A stretch of 64,000 nucleotides of DNA. Origin: Hypholoma sublateritium FD-334 SS-4. Its lineage: Eukaryota; Basidiomycota; Agaricomycetes; Agaricales; Strophariaceae. The notes below the pieces were generated by a model. The model was given only the letters and a program-made list of their open reading frames with translations. It was not told the DNA's origin and did not search any database. Location of the stretch: assembly GCA_000827495.1 (NCBI GenBank), contig KN817522.1, forward strand, positions 372,001 through 436,000, read 5' to 3'. Below, in pieces: positions 12,664-22,935 of this stretch (the first letter of the stretch is position 1; each line of letters opens with the position of its first letter). The translations under genes and the position numbers were made by a program.

Positions 12664-14190
12664 TTCGTTGTGAAGATTAATTGGACATGTGAGCGTGGTG
12701 GTGCGTTGATACCCCTTTCTGTAAAACTACGACAATCTTTGACTAGATAATATTGTTGCTATTTTTCCTGCCTCGCAACTTTTGCATAGACGTATTATCT
12801 ACATATGCCTAATGATATATTGCGTTATGGTATCGTCTGATCCTTTTTGCGAGTATGTTTGTCTGCTCACGGGAGACGAGTATTACAGGGGTCGCAGAAA
12901 TAACGCAACTAAGTTTAAACTGTGTATGGTTTGACTTAGAATATAAACTCTGCTCCTCACTGATCATAGCAATGTAGCGTCGCAGAAAAAAAATCGAATG
13001 ACCCAGCCCCAATGGAAGGTCAGAAAGTCCCTCAGTCACCAAATCCTGAAGTCAGCTGAACTTAGAGCCCAGACTTCATGTTTAATCTTGATCAACCAAC
13101 TCCGCCGTTCGAAGTTTGAACGAGTAAACTTACTTCGCCAACAAGCCGTGCGGCAAAATGCCGAGTCAGAGAAGAGTGCTATCTCCGTCAATTCTTCGTC
13201 AGCGTTGACGGTTGAACGTTGAGCAGTAACCGTCAGCCTGACATCGAATACTTTAAGCAATTGGAAGGTTTTTGGCCGTTTAAAGGGTAGGGGAAGGCAC
13301 CAAGGGCCGAAGACTCTGGGCGAACGAAGGACAGCGGTTTTGCTTTCCTTATCTGCACTTCCAATTATAACGCTGTTTATACTTGATCTGTAGATGTTGT
13401 TGATTTGGGTCAAACAGCTCCAGGAATGTGTGCTCCGAAGGACAGAGTACCTCGGTTGGCAGATCGATTATTCGATAGCAGAGCAAAACACTTCTCAACT
13501 TGTGCAACACAGCTAAGTGGCTTTATAAAGACCGCCGAGTCAACTACATTTGCATTTGGAAGGGAAGGGAAGGGAAGTGGTTATATGAACAAATTTTATG
13601 CAAGTGGTGACATACTTTAAATGTGCAACCCAATCAAAACATCTTCCCGTGGCATGCGAGGGTAGACATTCTGCAGAGTCGGGTCAATCTAGCGGTGTCG
13701 TTTAAAGACAAGCATGTGGTGCATTCTCGTGCAGGTCTTTGATATACACCGCGATGAAGATTCAAACAGCCACGGAAGAAGGAATACATCATCGAGGGCG
13801 ATTTTCAGACGAGAGGCTGAATAGTAAAATAGGCGTATTTCGGAAATCCATAAGCACGATGGTAGTCAGTATAGTGTAATGCCATCGTTCATTGAGTTCA
13901 AGAAGGCCGCGAAAAAAAATGAAGTTGAAAACAAAAGAGAAAACGAATTGGAAACGAATTGGAAACGGACACGGAAGCTTTATTTATTTATGTCGGCGAC
14001 ACTGTTGATAGTTATTACTTTTGAAGGCATTTGTCACAGTGACCAAGCACAATTGAATCCGAGTCCACGACGGGGTTACTGTCACTCAACGCAACCTTAG
14101 AGCCTCGAAGTGTGGCATTCACCTCCTCTGTGCTAATATTGCTCGATTTTGGACCAGATTCGCGCCTCTTAATTCACTACTTCTTCAAAC
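12664..14190. other. Intergenic region without a recognised gene
   Basis: This 1.5-kb AT-richer stretch has only short frames without family signatures or splice chains. A small GGAAG tandem repeat of three to four units lies at about 13559-13577. A decayed insertion cannot be excluded. Confidence 0.35.
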
Positions 14191-16772
14191 ATGTCGGCTC
14201 GACGCGTCGCGGACTCTGGCTTCTCCCTTCCACCCAATCCTAGTTATATTGATTTTCCACGAACGGACGGCAGTCCCAGTACATGGCCTCCGAATACGAC
14301 GCGGATCGTAGATCATGAAGGACACGTCAACTTTTACCAACATGTCGACCTAGATCACCATCAGAACAAAAAATGGCGGGCTTCGGTTGGCGATGCCGTC
14401 TCATTGGGCCTGAAAATGCCTGGTACGCGCACAATATCCATAACAGCCTCTAATTATTCAAACTTTGATTCTAGATGGACCGAACTATGTCCTGAGGGAA
14501 TTTCCGACAGGCTATCGCCTGTATGACCATAACAAGGGCCCGGCGAGTGCCCCCAGACACGATCTCTACCTTTTTGGTGCGCCCATGATATGCTTGATTT
14601 CTCATAAACTTGGTCAAACTATTTTCCGCAGGACCCATGAAAAAGCGCTTCCGTTCAATAAACGAATTTATACCCCACGCTATCTGGCTTATGGGTGACC
14701 CGTCAGCTGATTGTGAATGCAAATATTGCGCAAAAAAGGCGCAGAGAGAGATTACCGCCTCGCTCAGCAACATCTTGCGCACCACGCCCACTTCATCCCC
14801 AGGGCCGGGCCCAGTCAGGACAAAAACCTCTAGGGACAAGGGCAAAGGACGCGATCCAAACCGAATCAAGGAGGCGCGGCACCGTGACACCAGGGTCTAC
14901 GCAGCCGTTCAGAAACCCGTCCAAATATTAGAACCGTCTCCAAATGTTATGAAGCAGCCGATGCTTGTAGAACGAACCGGTGATATAAGAGGTATGTTCG
15001 CCAAGGCAGCGCAACATGTCCCAAGATGGTTCCGAGAAGGGGAAGTTGTATGGTGTGCCTTGGATCCACCTATACGTGATACAGAGGACGGCGTCGCCCT
15101 TGAGTACTGGCCAGCTATCATTGAAGAAATCACATTTAAATCCATACCCGTTCCACGAAACTCAGGCAACGATTATGCAGACGCTAGCTCAGCCTCGGGT
15201 ACTCCGCAAGCCAGTACATCGGCCATTCTCCCTAATTTAGGAGTTAACACGAACGAAAAGGGCCCCATGCTCGACCCCACTGACGAGCCTTTGCCGTGGA
15301 AAATTCATCAATACCACCGATACAAAGTCCAACTACTGGCAATATCTCATTCAATGACCTTCGATAATGCCGACGTACTACCATATCAAGTCTACATGCC
15401 ACCCAATGAAGTCATTCAGTTGTTAACCGACTTCCCGGTTGAGAAACTCGATTTCGACAAGGTATTACTGTCGAAGTTCAATCCGTCTCCTGCGTCTGGA
15501 TGCGCCTCAATTCAAGAGGCCATTCCCCCCTATGCCGTTGCGCTCCAGATAGCTTCGGCGTTGTCGTCGTATTGGTGCCTCACAGACGAGTATGAGCTAA
15601 AATTTCAAATACCTCCGGCTCCTATACCCCAAATTCAAAGACCTCCTCCCTCTTCGTCCATCTCATCGCATCAACCATCAGCACCACAACCATCCTTACC
15701 TCAGTTTCCACCCCCGCAAACTCTCCAGCAAGTGATCGAGGCAGCAAGTCGACATAACGCTCAAGTTTCAAAAGCAACCAATGGGTACTACGACAATGTT
15801 TCGACGGTCCATCCGGAAAACAGCGCGTCTGTCAGGAGAACCGCGACCAATATCCTGGGAGTTCCCCCTCCCCCAGAGCAACTGTCGCGAACACAATTTC
15901 AAGGGCTATGGTGGGGTGCAGAACGAATATGGATGGACGATTTCATTCGCCTCAAATTCCCTCGGCGCACCTTGGCCCCGAATGGAGGGAACCACATTTT
16001 GCCACCAGCAGGGCTGGGTGAGTCTGCCCTTGCGGCGTGGCGTAATTCAGAGCGAGATACCGCAGAATTGGGGGCCGGTATGCGAGGCGTTTTCTTGAAG
16101 ATCGATGGTATCATGGCTGTAGACGTCCCAACCGGCAACGGTACGCAAAAAGAGGCCAGAGTTTGCGGGAGACTATTCGAGCTTGCCGATGAGGACTGGG
16201 TGGACCCTGACGAGGCCTTGGTCCCCAACGGCCCGTTGGATAACCTCTTCGATTCACCAAAGCCTCTGTCAGCTGGTCCTTCTCAGTCTATCTCTCAGAG
16301 CGGCATGAAACCTCAAATCGTCGGAGATACAAAGAATGCTCCGACATCAGGCCCTCCAATGGCTATGAATTTGCCCCATGCCCCAGAAGGATTTAAGTTC
16401 CGCTCCATCCTCGAGCCAGGCTTTGAGTTTGTCGGAGCGATGGGGTTAATTAGCGGACGCTACTACCCTCGCGTCCTCAGACATCCTCGGGTGCTGCCCT
16501 CAGTAGAGCGTGCCCTTGACCGATCCACTAACCTCGGAGAAACCAGCAATCTCTGGGCGCTGGAAGGCCTGTCGGGCGGGTATTTCAATTCGGTGGACCC
16601 AATCCGTTATAAGAAGAGCCGGACAATAATGTTGTTAGACGCAGACAAAGAGGCCATATCTGAGCTGCAAACTTATAAGCAGGCCCGGTTGCTAGCTGAA
16701 CAAAATCCGGTTGGTGAGGTTCGGGATGGTGCTGGGGCTGCAGATGGGATGGATGTAGATGACATTTATTAG
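14191..16772 (+). CDS. Clr2-type transcriptional silencing protein (SHREC subunit homologue)
   Basis: Homologue of fission yeast Clr2 (cryptic loci regulator 2), part of the Snf2/HDAC repressor complex SHREC that silences heterochromatin. Three exons: 14191-14422, 14475-14576 and 14632-16772, about 824 residues. The N-terminal domain shows YIDFPRTDGSPSTWPPNTTR, VNFYQHVDLDH, NYVLREFPTGYRLYDHNKGP and KRFRSINEFIPHAIWLM, then a CECKYC cysteine cluster. The middle has a BAH/tudor-like block (WFREGEVVWCALDP, ALEYWPAIIEE) and a proline-rich linker (about 15620-15730). The C-terminal part (FQGLWWGAERIWMDDFIRLK and later RMRGVFLKI-type strands) fits the second Clr2 region. Introns join in frame. The family call is from motif memory of basidiomycete Clr2 proteins. 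Confidence 0.75.
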
Positions 16773-17196
16773 TAAAAAATTTGGCCATTTTTTGCATGTT
16801 CAATTTTTATGTTCTACAGCATATTAGTCGACCACTTGCCAATGTGCCATTGGGGAGAGTTGATCCGGATTTAGGCAATGTTTATTAAGTGTAAGAGTGA
16901 CACTGCGTGACAAAGGAGTGTTTGCCAATTCGACAGGATTTAACTCTGCTTTGGACTGGAGCCAACTTCCTCAGATTCGTGCCGAGCACACCCATCTGTC
17001 CATTTTCCTTCCCGTCAGGCGAAAGACGTCCCCTTCACGTCCGCAACTACGCCCCGGCTTATACCCCCCAAATTTTGTAACTTACTCCGCCACCACCACC
17101 TGGCACCTGTACTCGGCGGTGCTACACCCCGCTCAAGCCCTATCTCGCTCGTTCTCTGGTCCCCCGCCTTCTTTTATCTTGTGATTTTCCTACAAT
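16773..17196. other. Intergenic region upstream of the KAR9-like gene
   Basis: This 424-bp gap between two genes on the same strand becomes pyrimidine-rich from about 17000 to the ATG at 17197, as is common in fungal promoters. No other feature was seen. Confidence 0.4.
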
Positions 17197-20143
17197 ATGA
17201 CGAGTCTCAGTGTTGCCTCGTCGCAAAGTTCTATCTACAGCTCTCCATCTCAGTCCAGTCTCAAGTATGAGACACCTCCCGCAGGCTCAATTTTGTCCAA
17301 TCGTTCGGCGGCATCATCCAAGGTGTCATTCGATCTGGCGGACGAAGGTACGCAGCTAAATTGGACGCGTCTATAACGCCCATTTACGCCTTGTGACGCA
17401 GAGAACATCACCATAACTGCAAACCGTGCGATGTCCGAGAAGCTGGGAAAGCGGAAAAGTCAAGAGTGCGTCAGAACTTCGTCCTTGTTCCTATACGTTT
17501 TCATATTCTACTGCTCAGGGATATACGTTTACTGGCTATTTCGACGCATATGACGGAACTTTCCTACGCGATATCTGACATCCAGACCCGCATTTTCGGT
17601 ATGTGGACTTCAACAAGCATAATGCCTGCGTGCATAACAATAACCGCAATCCTAGAAATCCAGGAGTTACGCCACAAGTCCCAGTCTTCCGGGGACAGCG
17701 CGGATGCCAGCACGACCACTATCATCGATCAATCGCTGATGACGCTTGATGAACGACTGGAATCACTGGAGAAAGGGATCAAGACCGTGAACGACACTCT
17801 GGAGCCCCTTCTGCGAAGCGCAGCAACCCCAACTATATCAGAAACAGGCCCGGGTAGTCAGAACGCGGCGTTACTGAGGAAACACGCCACTTTAATCTCA
17901 GAGTGGGAGTCCGTTCAAGATGAAAGCGATGTTCTCCGGGAGGAGCTGAAGGAGGACAAGTGGCTTACTGTGTTTAGGACAGTCACCGACCAAGCCGATG
18001 GGATGATGTCCAGTCTAGAAAAAGCGGTCAACCGCTGTCAGGTGCATGATTAACTGTTTATCAGTGGCTTTAGTTGGTTCTAATTTGATTATCAGGAGTT
18101 TATCTGGCAAGTCCATCGGCGCGGTATGGACGACTTTCAGTCTAACGCGGCCTTGCCCTCAGGCCGAAGCGAGAAATTGGCTGTCAATCTGGAGGTTTTC
18201 ATCTCCCTTCTTGACTCATATGAAGCAAAGAAGAAGTCAGTACAAAACCTCTACGTTTATTCTTCTTCTGATCATGTGCTATGACAGGCATTATATGCCC
18301 GCAACCTCTAAGGTTCTGTCGATCATTGACAAAGGTGTGCGTGACCGTGTCACCAAGAACGGCGAAACTCTGCGAAGACATGCAGAATCTGCACAGCGGT
18401 GGCGCAATCTGCGAGACCGAATAACGCGCACTGACGCCGAAATGGAGGCCACCCGCAGGATCTTCATAGAAGGGGAATCTGATCGAGAATCAAATACCTC
18501 TGGTACAGCATCGACGAGAAACGGATATCTCGCTACGCCTCCGAATGGTCCAAGGATGTCAAGAGTATCTAGTGCTGGCAGCGCGGCCTCTAGTTCAGTG
18601 TCGCCTTTTCGCAGGTTTGCGCGAAAGATCACTGGGGGTTCAAAATCGAGTACTTCAGTATCAACCGCCTCTCCTGTTACACCTCTTACTGTCACAAAGA
18701 AGACAGTCTCATCTGAACCGCCTCCATCGACAGCTGCTATACGGCGGCAAAGAACATCGCTATTTGGCTCTGTACGCAGTAGCAACACGTCTGTGCCATT
18801 GACACCTGAGAGGCCCGTCCATAAACATAGCATGAGCTACACGCCCGAATCTTCACCGCACGCCTCTAGAGGGGACCTTGACAACTCGGTGTCAACAGCT
18901 TCACGGCCTAACCTCAAGCAACGATGGAATAGCTCCACGAAAGTAGAGAAGCCTCAGGATGACCGCAATAGCACACTCAAAGGCAATCCAAGAAGACCGC
19001 CGTCTTCAACTGGTTATTATGGTTATAACGACGATGTCCCACCTGTCCCACCACTTGCGACGCCCTCGAGGCGAAGTCTATCGAGGGTCTCCATGGCGTC
19101 TTCGCGCCCTTGGTCTCCGGTTATGTCTTCCAATTCCACAACGCATTCATCCTCTCTTTTCCACCCGCCTGTAATATTGCAAACTTTAAGAACCCCCTCT
19201 AGATCGCAAACTCCTTCGCGGGCTATCACACCAAGTCTTTCAGCAACTCCACGCACACGAGCAAAAACCCCAAGCCACATCCCGGCACCGGCCAAAGCTT
19301 TACGGTCGATCTCCGGCGCGCGCTCCGTTGGAGGTTGGGACGACGAAGACGGGACGTTCAACTCCCAACCTACCTCACCTACATCCACATCGGGATTCAG
19401 CAACGCGTCGCCGCCGAACCACCCGCCTCGTCCGCCGAGCAGGTCGATGATCCCAATTCCGAGCGTGCACCTGCACACGCCGTCGCGACCGTCGTCGTCG
19501 ATGTCACACTTCGCGCGCGCAGAGAGCCCGACGATGCGCACGTTCCGCGCACAGACGCTGCGCGCTCAGACGCCCGAGCACGCGCTGCGCGCGCGCGCGC
19601 AGCAGGTGCCCGTGTTCCAGCCCTCTGCGGGGCGCGCGAAGGCGGCTGCGGCCAAGATGCCGCCGTCAAGCTTCCGTGACGGGCCGGGGAGCCGCGCGCC
19701 ATCGCGCCCTGGCTCGCGGGCCGGCGCATACACACCATCGATGGACCAGCTGCCGCTCCACGAATACATCCCGGGGAGCAGCTTCGACCCGCTTGACCTC
19801 GAGGTCGCGGCGGTCGTGAACTCCATCGCACACGGGCTCCTTGTCGAGCGCGTGGATGCGCCGCTTCGCAAGGGGCAGGTACCGAAAGAAGGGGAAGAGA
19901 TCAAGGCGCAGTACGCGTTTTCGAACGCGCTCAGCCGCAAGGTGGTAACATGCCGGCTGACGACGTTGACGCGCTCGGGGCGCACGGGTGGCGACACGAT
20001 GACGAAGAAGGTGATGTGTCGCGTCGGAGGCGGTGAGTACCCTTCATAGATCGTGTGCTTTATTGTGATTACTCAATAAAATGTTTACAGGTTGGCAAGA
20101 TCTGAGCCATTACATGCTCAACCGCCAGGCCGGGCTGGGCTAG
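17197..20143 (+). CDS. KAR9-family spindle-positioning protein with C-terminal GAR-like domain
   Basis: Cortical/spindle-orientation adaptor linking microtubule plus ends to actin transport. Short 5' exons (17197-17347 and following) give a Ser-rich start and TELSYAISDIQTRIF, EIQELRHKSQ, SLMTLDERLESLEKGIKTVN, EFIWQVHRRGMDDFQ and NLEVFISLLDSYEAKKKHY, then VLSIIDKGVRDRVTKNGETL. This matches the helical KAR9 domain. A long basic Ser/Pro/Thr-rich region (18480-19700) follows and holds two SxIP tripeptide-type motifs: SHIP at 19273-19284 and SMIP at 19444-19455. These are the EB1/Bim1-binding signature. The end, FDPLDLEVAAVVNSI through QYAFSNALSRKVV to KKVMCRVGGGWQDLSHYM, resembles the GAS2-related (GAR) microtubule-binding domain; its last exon starts at 20091 after an intron with donor gtgagt. 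Confidence 0.8.
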
Positions 20144-21495
20144 TGGTTTCTCTGGTCTACGCCACCGTCGCCACCCCGTCGCGTGCCACCCTTCCGACAC
20201 CATTGCCCGTGCCCGTTTGACGTTTCCTACTTTTTCCTACCCGTTCCGCGCCGTTGGGCGTTTGATTCATATCATACCACCTGCACCTGCGCCGCCATGC
20301 ACTCTACTTTTATCTTTCACCTGCGCACACATCGACCCCGCATTGTTTTTTCCTGCAGTCAGTCAGTCCGGTCTTTTAAGGATTATCATTACATTACTTG
20401 TAACTTTACACGCTCATTCCAAGTCGCTGTCATCTCGCCCATCATTAGTACCCAGTTGTCCCATTCATCGCATCAGCAGCCCGCCTTGACCCCACATACC
20501 AGGCCATCGTGCCACCGATCCGCCATATATATAATTCTCGTGCATTAAACTGCGCACCCCTCCTATCTGCGCGGCGAAGATATTATCCGCCCACGCCCGC
20601 CTTCTCCACCGCATCCGTCGCCACCTTGTCATTATCGCTATTGTTACTCTCTAGTCGTTGTTGCGCCCATAGATAGCCTGACAAAATTATGTGCATGCTG
20701 TCGTATTTCGGAGACACATTTGGTTGCGGAGAAGTTGCGCTCCGGGCTGCTAGCGACGATGAATATGCGTTGTAAGTCATGGGCGTCGGCAAAGAGAAGA
20801 ACAAGAAAGCGTAAAATATGCCGATGCGCGCCTCGTTACCTTGAAGTACAAAGATTATTGAATAATAATTGCTGTGTGAATGTTTTTATATCGGATGAGA
20901 TGAACCGAACAGGTGCACTGCCGTGTCTGCAGAGCGCCTCGAGGACAAGCTGAATGGAACCCCGGCATTCCGCTACATCGGTGGCCGATAAGATTAAAGC
21001 GAAGTAACTTTTAATCGATGCGGTGGGCATGCTTAAAACATGCGGAGACAAAACATGCTGACTGCGGGTTAGCGACCCAACGTGGTGATGCTGATTCCTG
21101 AAATCCCGGTTTGCGGACGAGATTGAGGAGCAGAGTGGGGCACGACGAGAATAATGGTGAATAGACCAAGCTCGCTGGGCCGAGTATGAAGGAGTGATTG
21201 TTATGGATAGACGTTTTCGAAGCAGGCTCGAACCTGTCTGGACGCCCAGAGCGGAGACGAGAGCCGCGAGGCTGAATCGATGGCGGGCTGGCTCGCCGGC
21301 CGGGCAGTGCACGAGACATCTAACAATTATCTGCCCCTTTCGCACTAATCTTGACCTTTCAGATCGCTTGTCCGAGCGGAACAGATTGCTAGAAACGAGT
21401 TCCTCGCCCGATCCTATATAAATGAACCCACACAGAGTCATAACAGTCTTGACTGCCCACCTTCCCACCAGCAACCCGCGCAGCCCGCCACACCC
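20144..21495. other. Intergenic region between KAR9-like gene and the chimeric ORF
   Basis: This 1.35-kb stretch is strongly pyrimidine-rich on the plus strand from 20160 to 20560, which produces long open frames of no apparent meaning. A TATATAAA box at 21415-21422 lies about 75 bp before the next ATG. No gene was recognised. Confidence 0.4.
21415..21422 (+). promoter_or_regulatory. TATA box upstream of the chimeric ORF
   Basis: TATATAAA is placed 74 bp upstream of the ATG at 21496, so a start site about 30 bp downstream would give a leader of roughly 40 nt. An ATG at 21422 overlaps the box itself and should lie upstream of the transcript start. Confidence 0.45.
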
Positions 21496-22695
21496 ATGCC
21501 GTTCTTCCTGTCGCCGTCCAAGTCCAAGCCCAAGGTGGCCCCGGAGGCTGAGGAGGGCGTCCAGAGCAAGTCGCCGATGCGCAGGATCTCGGGGAAGCTC
21601 GCCAAGAAGGTGAAGCGGCAGCTCTGGCGCCTGGACGAGGTGCTGCACCACGTGACGCACACCCAGCACGACCCCAACGCCGAGCGGCGCGGGGCACGCG
21701 CGCGCGCGCAGTCGCTGCCCGCCAGTGCACAGCTCTTCCGCGCGGGCGTACCGCCATCACCGCGCTCGTCGCGCAGCGGCGGGACCTGGGACCACAAATA
21801 CGCGCGCGCGCGCAGCTCGTTCGACCGGGAGAGTTACAGCACCGACTCACATGGCGATCGCGGTCAGGCTGTCAATGTCACCCCGGTCGCCGTCAATGCG
21901 CCGCCCATGTCCGCGGAGATTTTCCCCGAGGAAAGGCAATCATTGGAAGGGCTGCCAGCTGGAGTTGAACCGATAATCTCCACGCCTCCTCAACAGGAGG
22001 AGGCGCCCGAGCCCGAGCCGGCGCTAATTGATGCTCCCGGCCCGGCCCCTCGGCTAGCGTCTGAAGACGAGTTCGCCAGCGCCGTCACTGTCACCGTCTC
22101 TTCCAACCACATCGCCCCTCCATCACCTTCTTTAATTCCTACCGCCGCTGAGCGGTCACAATCACCACCTCCCAACCCGTCGTCACTGCCTCCCTCCGAC
22201 GACAACGAGCGCGACGCCGATGATGCGCCGGCGCCCCGCCCTGAGGAGTACAAATCATTGGCGGGGCCACCTGCCGGAGAAGACCCGTGCGTCGAGCCGA
22301 TAATTTCCTGGCCTCCTCCTGTTGAGGCAGAGGCGCCCAAGTCCGAGCCGGCGCTAATTGACGCGGCGGCTGAGGAGGAGAGCATCCCCACCGTCGTCGT
22401 TTCATCCGACCACACCGCTTCCCCATCACCCTCCTTGAATCCTGCCGCAGCTGAGCAATCACAATCACCACCTCTCAGTTCCTCTGCAGATGAACTATCG
22501 CGGCCCTCTGATGAGAGTAACCGCGAGGCCGTGCCGGCGCCCTATACATATGTTCTCGCGCGAATCGTGCCCACGCCAATATCATTAACACCCATATTGC
22601 CCAATATGCGTCATCCGTTCTCGACGAACCTTTTGACGTGGTGGATGTGCCGAAATTTCATGTACGATGCTTGTAGTACCAGCCCGGCCCATTGA
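21496..22695 (+). CDS. Chimeric hypothetical protein carrying a partial TRAPPC12 5' duplication
   Basis: Open frame of 399 codons. Residues 1-140 are a basic, Ser/Arg-rich region that I do not recognise (starts MPFFLSPSKSKPKVAPEAEE). The rest is acidic and Pro/Ser-rich, with two tandem units starting at 21940 and 22255. Each has SL-G-PAG, EPII, EPALID and a PSPSL block. These units and the last 40 residues are related to the first exon of the TRAPPC12 gene that follows. DNA identity continues through what is an intron in TRAPPC12 (23380-23453) and into its exon 2 (about 22683-22725 here). In this copy the donor GT is replaced by AT (22608-22609 region), so the former intron is read as codons until a TGA at 22693-22695. 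The ORF may be a new gene or a decaying one. No function can be assigned. Confidence 0.55.
   Translation: MPFFLSPSKSKPKVAPEAEEGVQSKSPMRRISGKLAKKVKRQLWRLDEVLHHVTHTQHDPNAERRGARARAQSLPASAQLFRAGVPPSPRSSRSGGTWDHKYARARSSFDRESYSTDSHGDRGQAVNVTPVAVNAPPMSAEIFPEERQSLEGLPAGVEPIISTPPQQEEAPEPEPALIDAPGPAPRLASEDEFASAVTVTVSSNHIAPPSPSLIPTAAERSQSPPPNPSSLPPSDDNERDADDAPAPRPEEYKSLAGPPAGEDPCVEPIISWPPPVEAEAPKSEPALIDAAAEEESIPTVVVSSDHTASPSPSLNPAAAEQSQSPPLSSSADELSRPSDESNREAVPAPYTYVLARIVPTPISLTPILPNMRHPFSTNLLTWWMCRNFMYDACSTSPAH
21940..22560 (+). repeat. Two tandem in-frame repeats inside the chimeric ORF
   Basis: Unit 1 covers 21940-22254 (105 codons) and unit 2 covers 22255 to about 22560. Shared landmarks in order: SLEGLPAG/SLAGPPAG, EPIIS-PP, EAPEPEPALID/EAPKSEPALID, VSSNH/VSSDH, PSPSL-P-AAE, SQSPP. 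A related single unit lies in TRAPPC12 exon 1 (about 23035-23300), with EAPDPFLID. Confidence 0.7.
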
Positions 22696-22935
22696 CGACT
22701 TCGGACTTACGCCCCCGACAAATGTATTTAATAACTTACACATGTACCTGAAACGAATGTAGACTACAGAATATATCTGACAGAAGGGAGTGATTCCTTC
22801 GCATTAACGAACGCTGGAGGACTTAAATAGTACAGCTATGCTCGCCTTTACTTACGCCATAGCACGTGGGATCAGCTTGACCACCTTTACTTTTGCCACC
22901 ATCATCTAAATTGGTTTCCGTTTATCTTCTGCGAA

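Noticed and set aside
20183..20548. Plus-strand frames in the region after the KAR9-like gene
   Set aside because: They come from a pyrimidine-rich promoter-like tract with few stop codons; composition is His/Pro/Ser with no conserved motif.
22139..22471. Minus-strand frames opposite the chimeric ORF
   Set aside because: They are shadows of the GC-rich repeat units and contain no signature.
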